Under the pieces are notes generated by a model. It did not search any database and had not been told where the DNA came from. It worked only from the letters and a program-made list of their open reading frames with translations. From Anolis sagrei (taxonomy: Eukaryota > Chordata > Lepidosauria > Squamata > Anolidae): a stretch of DNA of 64,000 bases. The translations under genes and the position numbers were made by a program. Each line of letters begins with the position of its first letter. The stretch's first letter is position 1. Where the stretch lies: the NCBI RefSeq assembly GCF_037176765.1, contig NC_090026.1, forward strand, positions 127,366,252 through 127,430,251, in the 5' to 3' direction. This document shows, one piece after another, positions 9,522 to 21,660 of the stretch.

Positions 9522-10130
9522 GAATCATAGAATCAAAGAGTTAGAAGAGACCCCATGGGCCATCCAGTTCAACCCCATTCTGCCAAGAAGCAGGAATATT
9601 GCATTCAAATCACCCCTGACAGATGGCCATCCAGCCTCTGTTTAAAAGCTTCCAAAGAAGGAGCCTCCACCACACTCCGGGGCAGAGAGTTCCACTGCTG
9701 AATGGCTCTCACAGTCAGGAAGTTCTTCCTCATGTTCAGGTGGAATCTCCTCTCTTGTAGTTTGAAGCCATTGTTCCGCGTCCTAGTCTCCAAGGAAGCA
9801 GAAAACAAGCTTGCTCCCTCCTCCCTGTGGCTTCCTCTCAGATACCTATGGCTATCATATCTCCTCTCAGCCTTCTCTTCTTCATGCTAAACATGCCCAG
9901 CTCCTTAAGCCGCTCCTCATAGGGCTTGTTCTCCAGACCCTTGATCATTTTAGTCACCCTCCTCTGGACACATTCCAGCTTGTCAATATCTCTCTTGAAT
10001 TGTGGTGCCCAGAATTGGACACAATATTCCAGGTGTGGTCTAACCAAAGCAGAATAGAGCATGGGGAGCATGACTTCCCTGGACCTAGACACTATGCAGG
10101 CCAAAATCCCATTGGCTTTTTTTTTTTGCC
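9522..10130 (-). mobile_element. CR1 LINE, 3' end
   Basis: Same CR1 C-terminal coding as at 8240: [59 protein letters not shown]. It ends with the TCTTTGATTCTATGATTC terminus. The 5' edge meets a run of T, where an oppositely oriented CR1 begins. Confidence 0.9.
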
Positions 10131-10149
10131 AAATATAACTATAGTAGTT

Positions 10150-11035
10150 TGGTTTGATGTCAAGTTTGCAGATGACACCAAATGAGGAGGGAGAGCCAAC
10201 ACTCCAGAAGACAGGATTAGAATTCAAAATGACCCCAATGGTTGAGGGAACTGATTGGACAAAACTCACAAAATGAATTTCAACAAGGACAAATGTAAGA
10301 TACTACACTTAGGCAGAAAAAATAATATGCAAAGATCCAAGATGGGGGATGCCTGGCTTGCCAACAGTCATTGTGAGAAAGTTCTTGGAGTCTTCATGGA
10401 GAATAAGTGGAACATGAGCCAAGAGTGTGATGCAGCAGCTCAAAAAGCCAATGGCATCTAGTGTCTAGATCAAGGGAAGTGATAGCATATCTCTAATCGA
10501 CTTTGGTTAGATCTCTTTACCTAGAATACTGTGTCCAATTCTGGGCACCACAATTCAAAAGAGATATTGACAAACTGGAAGGTGTCCAGAGGAAGAGGGC
10601 CACTAAAATGATCAAAGATCTGGAAACCACGAATCCTTCTGAGGAGCATCTTAAAGAACTGGGTATGTTTAGACTTCAGAAGAGAAGGTTAAGAGGAGAC
10701 AGGAGAGCCATGTATAAATACCTAAATGTATGCCACAAGGAAGAGGGAGCAGGCTTGATTTCTGCTGCCTTGAAAACTAGGACTGGGAGTAATGGGTTCA
10801 GATTACCAGAAAGGAGATTCCATTGAACATTAAGAAGAATCTCCTGACCATACAAGATGTTCAACAGTGGAACTCTCTACCTCAGAGTCTGGTGAAAGCC
10901 CTATCTTGGAGAGTTTTAAGCAGAAGCAGGATGGTCATCTGTCAGGGATACTTTGATTGTGCTTTCCTGCATGGCAGGGGGTTGGACTAGATGGCCCACA
11001 TGGTCTCTTCCAACTCTATGTTTCCGTGATTCTAT
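10150..11035 (+). mobile_element. CR1 LINE, degenerate 3' third
   Basis: Plus-strand coding remnants: FADDTK (10170-10187), [20 protein letters not shown]-like text, [20 protein letters not shown] and KKRRLRGD-like QKRRLRGDRRAMYKYL. It ends near the TTCCGTGATTCTATA terminus. It lies back to back with the minus-strand CR1 at 9522 and is older by eye, with more substitutions and frame breaks. Confidence 0.85.
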
Positions 11036-11083
11036 ATCTATCAAACTACTATCGTTATATTTAACATGCCTTCTGTTGTAGGA

Positions 11084-11235
11084 TGATGATGATGATGATG
11101 ATGATAGGATGCTGTGAGTTTTCCAGGCTGTATGGCCATGTTCAATCTAGAAGCATTCCAGAATGCTTCTGGAACATGGCCATACATCCCTGAAAACTCA
11201 CAGCAACCCGGTCATTCCAGCCATGAAAGCCTTTG
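11084..11235. repeat. Foldback MITE copy with GAT microsatellite
   Basis: The arms GCTGTGAGTTTTCCAGGCTG and, reversed, CCCTGAAAACTCACAGC surround AGCATTCCAGAATGCTTCT. This gives a near-palindrome related to the element at 42081. It ends AGCCATGAAAGCCTTTGACA. A GAT repeat (11082-11105) precedes it. Confidence 0.65.
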
Positions 11236-11269
11236 ACAACACAGCAACAACAACAAGAACAACAATAAT

Positions 11270-11345
11270 GGTGGTGGTGGTGGTGGTGGTGATGATGATG
11301 ATGATTAATTTATTATCCACCTCTCCCTGCAACTCGAGGTGGGAT
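11270..11345 (-). repeat. GGT/GAT microsatellite and LINE-type 3' tail
   Basis: GTG and GAT triplets run into AATTTATTATCCACCTCTCC. On the minus strand this reads as a GGTGGATAATAAATT 3' end of the L2-tail type seen elsewhere in the window. Confidence 0.5.
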
Positions 11346-11349
11346 ATAA

Positions 11350-12029
11350 CATCATGAGATCATGACTATAAACGCCATTTGTGGAGGGAAAGAGATTTCC
11401 CCATACCTGTGAGGTGGTATTCTGCACTTTGGCAAGTATTAGTCTGTGAAAAAATACTCTTTCTTTCTGAGTAGAAAAAAAATTTCTCCAGAAATGTGTT
11501 TTTGCATGTCAACCAGTGCATTGCTCATTGCACAGCTAACACATTTTCCTCAAGGAAACGTGGCATTGGCAGAGATCCCCAGATGTTCTTCTCTGGAAAA
11601 ATACTTTCAAAATGCTTTCAAGAACTGCACAAACAAATCATGGGAATTCTTGCTGTATGTGAGGACAGAGAACACAAACATATACACCTCTGTTCCTTGG
11701 AATTGTTTATATTGCTCACATTTCACACATTTTGAAATTTGGAAATGATGTCATACTGAGAAGCGAGCCAGCTTGTTTTCTGCATGTGTTGCGTATTTCA
11801 GCATGGCGGAAAGGTTGGACTGGATGACCCATGAGTCTATCATTTTATGGTTTTGTTGTTGTTGCTAGCTGCCCTAAAGTCAACTTTGATTTATGACAAC
11901 CCTGTGAATGAGAGTCGTCCAAGTCACCACCAAAAGTCATGCTCAAGTCTTGCAGACTCGGGGCAGTTGTGGCTTCCATGATGGAGTCCATCTATTTGGG
12001 ATGCAGTCCTCCTCTTTCCTATTCTGCAA
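11350..12029. other. No gene recognised; possible SINE remnant at 11850-12010
   Basis: 11350-11850 shows nothing that I recognise. At 11855-11905 the text GTTGTTGTTGCTAGCTGCC and CAACTTTGATTTATGACAAC resembles the reversed tail of the tRNA-derived SINE whose clearer copy is at 13424. Confidence 0.35.
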
Positions 12030-12748
12030 AGATACAGACTCGAGAGCAGTACGTGTGAAAAAGATCTTGGAGTCCTTGTGGACAACAAGTTAAACATGAG
12101 CCAACCATGTGCTGTGGCGGCAAAAAAAGCCAATGGGATTTTGGCCTGCATCAATCGGAGTCTAATGCCTAGATCCAGGGAAGTCATGCTCCCCATGCTC
12201 TATTCTGCCTTGGTTAGACCACACCTGGAATATTGTGTCCAATTCTGAACACCACAATTGAAGAGAGATATTGACAAGCTGGAATGGGTCCAGAGGAGGG
12301 TGACTAAAATGATCAAGGGTCTGGAGAACAAGCCCTATGAGGAGCAGCTTAAAGAGCTGGGCATGTTTAGCCTGAAGAAGAGAAGGCTGAGAGGAGACAT
12401 GATAGCCATGTATAAATACGTGAGAGGAAGTCATAGAGAGGAGGGAGCAAACTTGTTTTCTGCTGCCCTAGAGACCAGGACTCAATGGAACAATGGCTTC
12501 AAACTACAAGAAAGGAGATTCCATCTCAACATTAGGAAGAACTTCCTGACTGTGAGAGCCGTTCAGCAGTGGAACTCTCTGCCCCGGAGTATGGTGGGGG
12601 CTCCTTCTTTGGAAGCTTTTAAACAGAGGCTGGATGGCCATCTGTCGGGGGTGCTTTGAATGCAATTTTCCTGCTTCTTGGCAGGGGGTTGGACTGGATG
12701 GCCCATGAGGTACCTTCCAACTCTAGGATTCTAGGATTCTATGATTCT
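12030..12748 (+). mobile_element. CR1 LINE, 3' end
   Basis: A mostly open plus-strand frame codes for [60 protein letters not shown] and RKNFLTVRAVQQWNSLPRSM. Terminal motif TTCTAGGATTCTATGATTCT. It is preceded by the [10 protein letters not shown]-like CR1 segment at about 12055. Confidence 0.9.
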
Positions 12749-12859
12749 ACTGCTGTCCAACTCACCAAGCATTGTCTTTTCTACTAATACAGCAGGATAA
12801 ATCACAAATAGGTGCAAGCAAAATGGATTAGAGTGTTTTAGAGTATTTTAGAGTCTTTT

Positions 12860-13010
12860 AGAGTGTTATTGTTGTTAACTTGCATCAAGTTGGCTTTGAC
12901 TTATGGTAACCTCATGAATGAGCGACCTTAGAGTCATCTTACCCTCAACAGCCTTGCTTGTGTCTTCTAGTCTCAGGGCAGCGGTGGCTTCCTAGATTAC
13001 ATTCATCCAT
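12860..13010 (-). repeat. tRNA-derived SINE fragment (tail GACTTGAAGGC type)
   Basis: The reversed tail (TGTTGTTAACTTGCATCAAGT, TTGACTTATGGTAACC) matches the copies at 13424 and 63110. No A or B box is kept in this piece. Confidence 0.45.
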
Positions 13011-13423
13011 CTGGGACATGGTCTTCCTGTTTTCCTAGCGCCCTCCACATTTCTGAGAATGATCATCTTTTGTGGTACGGCCTGTGTCCTTGCTTTCTTC
13101 CCTCTCACATTCTTGGCATCTCAGGGCATCGGCTAGGGTGCGGCGCGGGCAGAGAGATGTGAAGAAGGAAGGATCACGTCCTGAGCCACTAAAAAGGAAT
13201 GCCTTTCTGAGAACTGGCAAAGAGCTGTCACAACCAGGAACTATGCTGGTCTGACAATAGTCATCACAGGGAAGATTGCAATCAAATCAGGGGGCATGCA
13301 TGCAAGATCCAGCACATGGTATGAATTAGTTTTTATAGGCTACTACAGGTCGAGACAGACAAGGCTTCAAACGTGCCAAACACATTGGTAAACAAAGGAT
13401 GTGACAACGCTGGCATCGGTTTC

Positions 13424-13620
13424 TTGTTGTTGGATGCCTTCAAGTTGTTCCTGATTTATGGCGGCTTTAAGGTGGATCAATTACAGGGTTTCCTTGGCAA
13501 GAATTTTTCAGATTTGCCCTTGTTTTCCTCGTGACTTGCTCAGGATAAACCACTGGATTTCATAGATTTCGTGGTCTCCAGTCATACTCCAGTGTGCAAG
13601 TCACTTACACCATGCTAGCA
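13424..13620 (-). repeat. tRNA-derived SINE (reverse)
   Basis: Reads TTGTTGTTGGATGCCTTCAAG then TTATGGCGGCTTTAAGG and CTTGGCAAGAATTTTTCAGA. It ends near a reversed tRNA-like head (ACACCATGCTAGCATCTGG). The same family lies in plus orientation at 31586-31740. Confidence 0.55.
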
Positions 13621-13635
13621 TCTGGTCCTGGAGCT

Positions 13636-13740
13636 TTGTTTATTTATTTATTTGCATATTTATGTCCTGCCCTTTGTTCAAAGATCTCATCAAGGCTTAC
13701 AATGAAATCAATTTAAAACAATACATAATTACAATCTGTT
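13636..13740 (-). repeat. L2-type 3' tail fragment
   Basis: TTTATTTATTTATTTGCATAT followed by a reversed conserved tail (CTGCCCTTTGTTCAAAGATC, AAGGCTTACAATGAAATC). Only the last 100 bases are recognisable. Confidence 0.4.
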
Positions 13741-14805
13741 GATGGACAGATCATTGGAAACTACTCTCAGGTGTCCCAGTTCAGCCGCTGGAGCTGATGG
13801 TCATAGTGCCTATGGACACATCACCATTTGGATGGAGGACCCATTGTGATCTGCTGATAGCCTCTAGCTTGTGCCAAATTATTCAGGTTTTTGAGTGAGG
13901 TTGTTCAAGTTACTGTCAACAAACAAGGTGGTACTCAACCCATCTCCTAAATCCTACAGCTTTTCTATGGGAATGGTTCCTCGTACAGCATATTCACATT
14001 ATCACAACGCATTGTGCCAGGTTGGATACCACTTTTTTCAGATTCCCTCAGCAAGACTCCACTTTGGGCCATTCTACATTGCCAGATCATCCAGAACGAC
14101 AAGGCAGATAATCCACATTATCTGTTTTGAACTGGATTATCTGAGTCTACTCTGCCATATAATCCAGTTGTGTAGATGGGGTCTTTGATGACATGAATGG
14201 TCCCACCACATGACTGTGTTTTGAGAGAATATTTCCCTGTGAGGTCATCCCACTGTAGACCGTTTAAGCTTCATATTCCAACACCAAGCGTAGGCAGTTC
14301 TGCTCCAGACCAGGAATTTAGAGGAGACCCATGAGAAGATCTCTGATGATGGAGAAGCACTTTTCTTTCTTTATTTCTTCTGTTCCCACTCCTGTCTTGG
14401 ATGATCAGGAAACCATGAAGAGAAAATGCAAATCTTGTGGGCCCAACAAACTTGACTCCCAGCTCTTTTCTCACTGTCACAGGAGGAGTTTCCTCATCTT
14501 CCAGCATGTCCAGATCTCTTCATGCATTCCAGAGGTTACATATATGGGCCACACATGGGGCTGCACGGGCCGATGTGTGGCTTATATATGAAACCTGATC
14601 ATGTAGGATCGGGTTCCTTTAACTCCAGATCTTTTAGAAGTCCTCAATGCCTCCCACAAACCTTCTTCCAGGAAGTCGTATTAGTGAGTTGGTTAACTTG
14701 CATTCTCATGAGCCATTCCTCTGCTCTCACAAGAACAAAGTCAAGTTTAGTCCTGATGCCACCTTTTTGCCAGAGTTTGTCTCCTTCTTTTTAATTCAAC
14801 CAGAC
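13741..14805. other. No gene recognised
   Basis: One kilobase without a convincing coding frame. 14100-14180 (CCAGAACGACAAGGCAGATAATCCACA to TGTGTAGATGGGG) resembles a vertebrate hAT-type MITE that recurs at 61270-61350, but the edges could not be defined. Confidence 0.35.
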
Positions 14806-15200
14806 TTACTTATTTAGGTGATCCCTCATTGGCCAAGTAGGATAGTCTTCCAGGATCAGTGTTCTGGTGGGTCCGTAGGTGACTATGGAGCCCTATTCTT
14901 GACGTGCATCTTCTCCCGCAGTGAGGGCATTGGTTTCCAGGTGGAAAGCGGTCTCGGTCGGGGTTGGCTTGACGCTCCTTCCTCTTGGCATGTTTCTCTC
15001 TTTCACCCTCCATTCATGCCTCTTCAAATTCTGCAGCACTGCTGGTCACAGCTGACCTCCAGCTGGAGCGCGCAAGGGCCAGGGCTTCCCAGTTCTCAGT
15101 GTCTATGCCAAAGTTTTTAAGGTTGGCTTTGAGCCCATCTTTAAATCTCTTTTCCCGTCCACCAACATTCCATTTTCCATTCAACCAGAATATTCAATCA
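14806..15200 (-). mobile_element. LINE-Z 3' end (C2H2-finger LINE)
   Basis: On the minus strand it codes for LKANLKNFGIDTENWEALAL-like text, a basic MEGEREKHAKRKERQANPDR segment and a zinc finger QCPHCGRRCTSRIGLHSHLR followed by TH. The spacing C-X2-C-X12-H-X3-H is canonical for C2H2. It ends in a TAAG/TAAATAAG 3' tail at 14806-14818. Confidence 0.75.
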
Positions 15201-15450
15201 AAATACTGCACCCCATTAGAAGTTCTCTAGATGTGTGCATTCTACCTAGATCATGCCAAACCTTTCCATAAGTCTTCTCATCATCTGCTATAGTGACCTG
15301 AGGAAGGCTTCACAGATTTCATCCCAACATTTTCCAAATTGTGTCGTCCACACCATTCCCTGGCCTACTCGTTGATTAAATAGTTAGGGGACACTCATCA
15401 AGGGCAGTGGCAACTTCACTAGCTATGTTACAAAGAGTGGCAGTGCCACA

Positions 15451-15945
15451 TAGAATCATAGAATCAAAGAGTTGGAAGAGACCTCATGGGCCATCCAGTC
15501 CAACCCCATTTTGCCAAGAAGCAGGAATATTGCATTCAAATCACCCCTGACAGATGGCCATCCAGCCTCTGCTTAAAAGCTTCCAAAGAAGGAGCCTCCA
15601 CCACACTCTGGGGCAGAGAGTTCCACTGCTGAACGGCTCTCACAGTCAGGAAGTTCTTCCTCATGTTCAGATATGTTCAGATGGAATCTCCTCTCTTGTA
15701 GTTTGAAGCCATTGTTCCGCGTCCTAGTCTCCAGGGAAGCAGAAAACAAGCTTGCTCCCTCCTCCTCCCTGTGGCTTCCTCTCACATATTTATACATGGC
15801 TATCATATCCCCTCTCAGCCTTCTCTTCTTCAGGCTAAACATGCCCAGCTCCTTAAGCCGCTTCTCATAGGGCTTGTTCTCCAGATCCTTGATCATTTTA
15901 GTCGCTCTCCTCTGGACACATTCCAGCTTGTCAACATCTCTCCAA
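15451..15945 (-). mobile_element. CR1 LINE, 3' end
   Basis: Minus-strand CR1 C-terminus with [40 protein letters not shown] and an ATTCTATG terminus at 15451. An internal short duplication of GTTCAGATATGTTCAG (15667-15682) breaks the frame. 5'-truncated at about 15945. Confidence 0.88.
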
Positions 15946-16529
15946 GGCTTCCACATGATCTCAATCATCTACATTTATTCACCTCTAGAGTTTGGACAGA
16001 TGTATCCTTTGTTAGGGCTGTCATTTCTTCCATTTTACATTGATCAGACCCTATTCCATTGGTAATCTTGCTAGTCACCTATTTTGTGTGAGGCACAGAG
16101 GCCAAGATGACAAAGAGTTTGCTCACTTAAAAGTGTAGTTATTTGAGAGTGACCTTATACAACCCACCCACCTCCCTTCTCTCTCCCACTGGATATGGGA
16201 GGAAGAAAACAGACCAGAGTTCCTGCTAAAACAATTTTTGTGTGAGTACACAGGTGGCCACTCAGAGAACCACCATTGCAGGTAAAACTCCCAAGAAGTT
16301 ACCAACTCCATTCACATCAGATCTTCAAGCTAATCAAATGTGTCCTAAAGACTGTTTAGCATTATCAAACAGATCCATCAAGTTGAAGGGCACAATGGAA
16401 TTAGGCAGGGCATTGTATAATCATCCCTGGATCAAAGTAGAATTACTAAAGTTGCACTCCTATTCTGAAGGGATGATACCCACAAGGACTATGGCAGGGA
16501 TGGCCATATATAAATACTGTAAATAAATA
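15946..16529. other. No recognised feature
   Basis: No persuasive gene or repeat between the CR1 and L2 fragments. Confidence 0.35.
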
Positions 16530-17071
16530 AAGAGCCTCCACTGGCTGCCGGTCCACTTCCGAGCACAATTCAAAGTGCTGTTCCTGGCCTGTAAAGCCCT
16601 ATATGGTGCTGGCCCAGCTTACGTTTCTCCCTCTATGATCCACCTCAGTTTAAGATCCACCAGGGAGGCCCTGCTCTTGGTCCCACCAGTCTCACAAACG
16701 CTTCTGGTGAGGATGATGGACAGGGCCTTCTTGGTGGTGACCCCCCACTTTTGGAACTCGCTCCCCAGCAAGATTAGATTGGCATCCTCCCTCCTTTCCT
16801 TTAGGAAAGAACTAAAATCATGGTTGTGGAACCAGGCCTTTGGCTAGCAGGTATAACGGCACTTCGGACATTGAAATGGACCATATGATTGTTATAATAA
16901 TGGAAACTGCTATATGAATGTATAACTAATGTTATTATTTTTACTCTATTGTGTATTTATGGTTTTATATTGTTGTTAAATTGTGATATTGTGGCATCGA
17001 ATTGTTGCAAGTGTTAGCCGTTCCGAGTCCCACCTCAGGGGTTGAGAAGGGCAGGGTAGAAATGTTGTAAA
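16530..17071 (+). mobile_element. L2 LINE, 3' end, with Helitron in its tail
   Basis: Codes for LFLACKALYGAGPAYVSPSM and DRAFLVVTPHFWNSLPSKIR, then KSWLWNQAFG, all diagnostic of the L2 RT C-terminus. The 3' UTR ends GGTTGAGAAGGGCAGGGTAG, and the A/T-rich tail is resumed at 17928 (TAATAAACAAATAATAAATA) after the Helitron-like insertion. Confidence 0.88.
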
Positions 17072-17927
17072 TCTACATAAATAAAATGTAATATTCGTTT
17101 GTGGGATTAACAGAACTCAAAAACCACTGGACGAATTGACACCAAATTTGGACACAAGACACCTAACATCCCAACGTATGTCCTTCATTCGAAAAAATTG
17201 ATTTTGTCAGTTGGGAGTTGTAGTTGCTGGGATTTATAGTTCACCTACAATCAAAGAGCATTCTGAACCCCACCAACGATGGAATTGAACCAAACTTGGC
17301 ACACAGTTCTCCCATGACCAACAGAAAATACTGGAAGGGTTTGGTGGGCAGTGCCCATTGGTTTTGGAGTTGTAGTTCACCTACATCCAGAGATCACTGT
17401 GGACTCAAACAATGATGGATCTGGACCAAACTCTACAAGAATACTCAATATGCCCAAATGTAAACACTGGTGGAGTTTGGGGAAAATAACTTTGACACTT
17501 GGGAGTTGTAGTTGCTGGGAGTTATAGTTCACCTACAATCAAAGAACATTCTGAACTCCACCAACAATGGAATTGAACCAAACATGGCATACATGACTCC
17601 CATGACCAACAGAAAACACTAGAAGGGTTTGGTAGACATTGACCTTGAGTTAGGGAGGTATAGTTCACCAACACTGAGAGAGCACCGTGGACTCAAACAA
17701 TGATAGATCTGGACCAAACTTGGCACAAATATTCCATATGCCCAAATATGAGCACAGATGGAGTTTGGAGGAAATAGACCTTGACATTTGGGAGTTGTAG
17801 TTACTGGGATTTATAGTTCACCTGCAATCAAAGAGCATTCTGAACTTCACCAATGATGGAATTGAACCAAACATGGCATACAGGATTCCCATGTGGGCCA
17901 CAGCATCACGTAGCAGGGGACGTCTAG
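17072..17927 (+). mobile_element. Helitron-like element, both ends present
   Basis: Starts TCTACATAAATAAAATG directly after A and ends GCAGGGGACGTCTAG directly before T. A|T insertion, a 5' TC and a 3' CTAG are the Helitron hallmarks. The interior is about 2.5 tandem units of roughly 290 bp (GGGAGTTGTAGTTGCTGGGA at 17212, 17503 and 17792). No Rep/helicase is coded, so it is non-autonomous. Relatives are at 19519-20486 and 29399-30199. Confidence 0.78.
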
Positions 17928-17959
17928 TAATAAACAAATAATAAATAAATAGGCAATCA

Positions 17960-18557
17960 TTCAATACTTTAAAACACATACACATTCTTCTTTAGTGTGT
18001 CTGCCTGCTGTGCATTTTCTTGATGCTGTACTGACGGGAGCTTCTCAGAAGGCCATCTTCCATGCTGAAACATTCCAAGTATACCTTCCTGGCTCAGTCA
18101 AAGGACTCCTACTTCTTCCTTAGGCCCGTGGAATTCGCACATGGACTGCATGAACTAGCTTTAACCTTACCTATCACGGTTCAGTCTTAGCAGTATCACA
18201 ACTTGTTTACGCAAAGTTAAACCATTAGTCTAGTTGCATATTTAAAGTCAACACCTATAATAATAAATGCATTACGCGAACACGTATTCAGAAATGGAAT
18301 AATGGGGTGCAAGGAATGGCCATTCACTACTAGAAACTACTTCTGACGCACACAACTGGTATGCTGGCTCATATAATTTCCTGAATCATTTTCACTATCC
18401 ATATCAATAATACATTTGGAATTGGGAAAGCTCTAGGAAGAAAACATGGAGTGTGCCTCTTCCCATTCATAACATTACATACATATACAGTATGACCTCT
18501 ATATCTGCGGAGGTTATGTCTCTGGACTTTGCATGAATCCATGGATAATAATGAACC
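17960..18557. other. No recognised feature
   Basis: Apparently unique sequence; no coding frame of note. Confidence 0.35.
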
Positions 18558-18569
18558 TTATTATTTTCA

Positions 18570-18600
18570 ATCAGCTGTACCCGCCATGTGTTGCTGTGGC
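18570..18600 (-). mobile_element. Helitron-like 3' terminus remnant
   Basis: CAGCTGTACCCGCCATGTGTT and GCTGTGGCC resemble the reversed 3' end at 19519 (CTAGCTGTCCCCTGCCAGGT). Nothing beyond the terminus is kept; a pyrimidine tract begins at once. Confidence 0.4.
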
Positions 18601-18778
18601 CAACCTTCCCTCCCTCTTTCTCTCCTCCTTTCTTTCTCTCTTCCCTTCCCTTTTTTCTTTCGCTCTCTCCTTCCTTCCTTCCTTCCTTCCTTCCTTCCTT
18701 CCTTCCTTCCTTCTCTTCCTCTTCCCTTCCTTCCCCCATTTTCTTTCCCTTCCTCTTTCTCCCCATTCGTCCTTCTCT
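18601..18778. repeat. Pyrimidine-rich tract with CTTC tetranucleotide repeats
   Basis: A nearly pure C/T strand, with about 11 CTTC units at 18669-18714. Open frames through it in several phases are artefacts of composition. Confidence 0.9.
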
Positions 18779-18818
18779 ACTTTGGACTGCAACTCCCAGC
18801 AGCCCTCCTGATCCATCT

Positions 18819-18867
18819 ATTTATCTATCTACCTACCTACCTATCTCTATCTAATCTATCTATCTGG
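18819..18867. repeat. CTAT/CTAC tetranucleotide microsatellite
   Basis: Interrupted CTAT and CTAC repeats between two Helitron/hAT-related scraps. Confidence 0.8.
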
Positions 18868-19518
18868 GGGATTACTGGGAGCTGCAGTCCAGGAATAGGA
18901 AGTTGGAAATATGCAGGGATTGGGATGCTCTCGAAAAATCCAAGGAGAAGAAAGCTTGCAGCTTGGTGTCGCACACCAAGGCTGGAAGCACACCTTTGAA
19001 CCCACAAACACTCCCAAGTTCTTTAGCAAATAAACAGTTTATTTAATAAATGCAAGCAGTATTGAAAAAGGCAAGTAAAATATCATGTAAGAAAGTCTAA
19101 AAACAATCCAAAACAGCAGGTAGGCAAATATAATCCATAAAAGAGAACAGGGTTGATACTTAGTTCCACAGCAAAGTCCACGAATGCATGGTCCTTAAAA
19201 CCCACAGAGGAAAATGTCCAAAGTCTCTTGAAAAGCCAGGGAACAAGGTTGCTCAGAACCAAAATCCACAGAAGTACACAGGAAAACATTCACCAATAGC
19301 CACTTGAACATGAGTCTTGATCAAAGAGTTCTATGAATCTTGACATGACATACATACAAGACTTGACCGGTAAACCACGTTGTGCTCACTGAAGGCAATG
19401 CTGTGAAAATCCTATATTTATTCAAAAATGATGTGTTAAATGAATAGTGATGCTGTGGATAAGTAAAACCACAGGGCATATAGGGGTCATACTGTCATTT
19501 CATCCAGTTTATAACAAA
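18868..19518. other. No recognised gene
   Basis: 18960-19320 resembles the reverse of an LTR-like or long repeat tail (AGCAAATAAACAGTTTATTT at 19023), but no ends could be set. Confidence 0.3.
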
Positions 19519-20486
19519 CTAGCTGTCCCCTGCCAGGTGTTGCTGTGGCCCAGTCTGTTGATCTGGGAAATAAAGTAATGAGAAAGTGTTGGTTTCCAAT
19601 ATATATAATTATGCTTGTGAGTAAACAGTATTTCTTGCTGTGTCTTTGTCAGTGTTGATGTGGAGAGTGTCTGGTTTGCCCACTCTGGAACATGCAACGT
19701 ATCATTCTTTAGGGGCCCCTTTCACATCTTTAATACTGCATCTGTCATATACATGTGTGTGTGTGTTTGTGAATGGCTGGATGGCCCTTTGTCAGGAGGG
19801 TTTTGATTATGTTTTCTTGCCCTGGTGAAGGGAGTTGGATTGGATGGCCTTAAGGCAGCATTTCCCAACCTGGGAAGTCAAGACCCGGGGGGGGGGGGTC
19901 ACCAGGGGGGTGTCAGAAGGGTCACCAAAGACCACCAGAAAACACAGTATTTTCTGTTGGTCATGGGGGTTCTGTGTGGGATGTTTGGCCCAATTACATC
20001 GTTGGTGGGGTTCAGAATGCTCCTTGATTGTAGGTGAACTATAAATCCCAGTAACTACAACTCCCAAATGTCAAGGTCTATTTCCTCCAACTCCATCTGT
20101 GTTTATATTTGGGCATATTAAGCATTCATGCCAAGTTTGGTCCAGGTCCATCATTGTTTGAGTCCACAGTGCTCTCTAGAAGTAGGTGAACTACAACTCC
20201 CAAACTCAAGGTCAATGCCCACCAAACCCTTCTAGTGTTTTTTGTGGTCAGGGGAGTCCTGTGTGCCAAGTTTGGTTCAATTCCATAGTTGGTAGAGTTC
20301 AGAATGCTCTTTGATTGTAGGTGAACTATAAATCCCAGCAACTACAACTCCCAAATGACAAAATCATATTTTTTGAGTGATGGTCACTCCTTGTGTTGTG
20401 AGATGTTTTGTTGCCAAATTTGGTGTGCTTTGTTCATTGCTTCTTTTGTTTTTAAGGTACTCATTATGCACAGAGCATTTTATAGA
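19519..20486 (-). mobile_element. Helitron-like element carrying a hAT terminus
   Basis: On the minus strand it begins TCTATAAAATGC (A-flanked) and ends GGCAGGGGACAGCTAG before T. Within it, at 19857, lies a SPIN-like hAT end (CAGCATTTCCCAACCTGGG, reversed) with CCTTAAGG beside it. Here the hAT module and Helitron flanks are joined. A 12-base G run is at 19889-19900. Confidence 0.65.
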
Positions 20487-20495
20487 TAGATAGAT

Positions 20496-20550
<55 letters not shown>

Positions 20551-20551
20551 G
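20482..20551. repeat. GATA microsatellite
   Basis: About 16 GATA units, starting at the Helitron edge. Confidence 0.9.
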
Positions 20552-21660
20552 GTGTGATCCAGGTAGAGCAATTATGATAAAAAGGGGGGTCCTAACTGAT
20601 AATGAAGCAGGTGAAGCTGAAGCATGAAGTCATGGTTTTGTACTTTTAAAGACAGAAGTTTTCTCTCCCCTGCTAATTTTAAGTTATTATTTGTTGACAA
20701 ATCCATGGTATGCAAGGTGTAGGTACTTGCACAGGACACACAGAAACATCTATAAGCTTGTTGACACTAGAAGAAGGAATGGGGAAAGAGTGATATGACT
20801 TTGGGTGCAACTCCATTATTCCTAATGACTGGCCATTGTTTCCTCAACATGAGCGATTGGGAGATAGCTATCTAGCGATCTTTACCAGGAGGTGTTGGCT
20901 CTGGTTCAGAAGAGCAAACTTGCAAAACCACCTCTGAGGGATCTTCCACACATGACAGAAATGCGCTCCAAAGCAGGTCTTCAAATCCAGGCTCCCCAAA
21001 GCCCCCCAAAAGAAGCCTAAGATCCGGGTCTGTTCGGGTACCTAATTAATTCAGAACAATGCAGGCAATGGGCACCTCTGGTAAAACCAAGATAGGTCTT
21101 TGGTTAAAGGCCTGTCTGGATGGGCCCTGAGTCTTCTTTCCTAAGAAAACCACATGATATTCATGGGATTGCCATAAATCAATGAGTAAGATATAAACAC
21201 ATATGAAGACATAAACACATATGATCATCGGTTCTTGAAAAAGATAGAGTTGCCACTAGGTGGCCATTAAGCCATGAGTTAGATTTTGCATTTTTACAGG
21301 TTATTACAAGTTCTTTCAATAAATAGGTCAGAAAATAGCTCTCTAATGAATTTTCTTGTGTCTGACTCTTGATTTCCTGGTGAGAGTTCAAGGGATTGTT
21401 GCCTCTTTCTTCCACAACATCTACACAAGACCTAGAAAGAGAAAGGGCAGCAAAGATCTAGCAAAAAGGTGGACATCATTTTGGAAGCAAGATGTTTCGG
21501 TCTTGAGATCAGTGAGAGGCAGGAAGACTTCTGCCTCTTCCCTAGACTCTGCTGGTATATTTGTAAATAAATCAAAGACACCAAAACTCTCCTGCGCAAC
21601 CACTTTCAAAGGAAGTAAATCCCATGTAGTAGCACTTTAAGATTGCTAATCCCTGTGTAA
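20552..21660. other. No gene recognised
   Basis: About 1.1 kb with no convincing frame or known repeat; the longest repeat-poor block in the first half of the window. Confidence 0.35.

Noticed and set aside
18529-18999. 156-codon frame and several overlapping ones
   Set aside because: Pyrimidine-rich CTTC repeats; compositional artefact.
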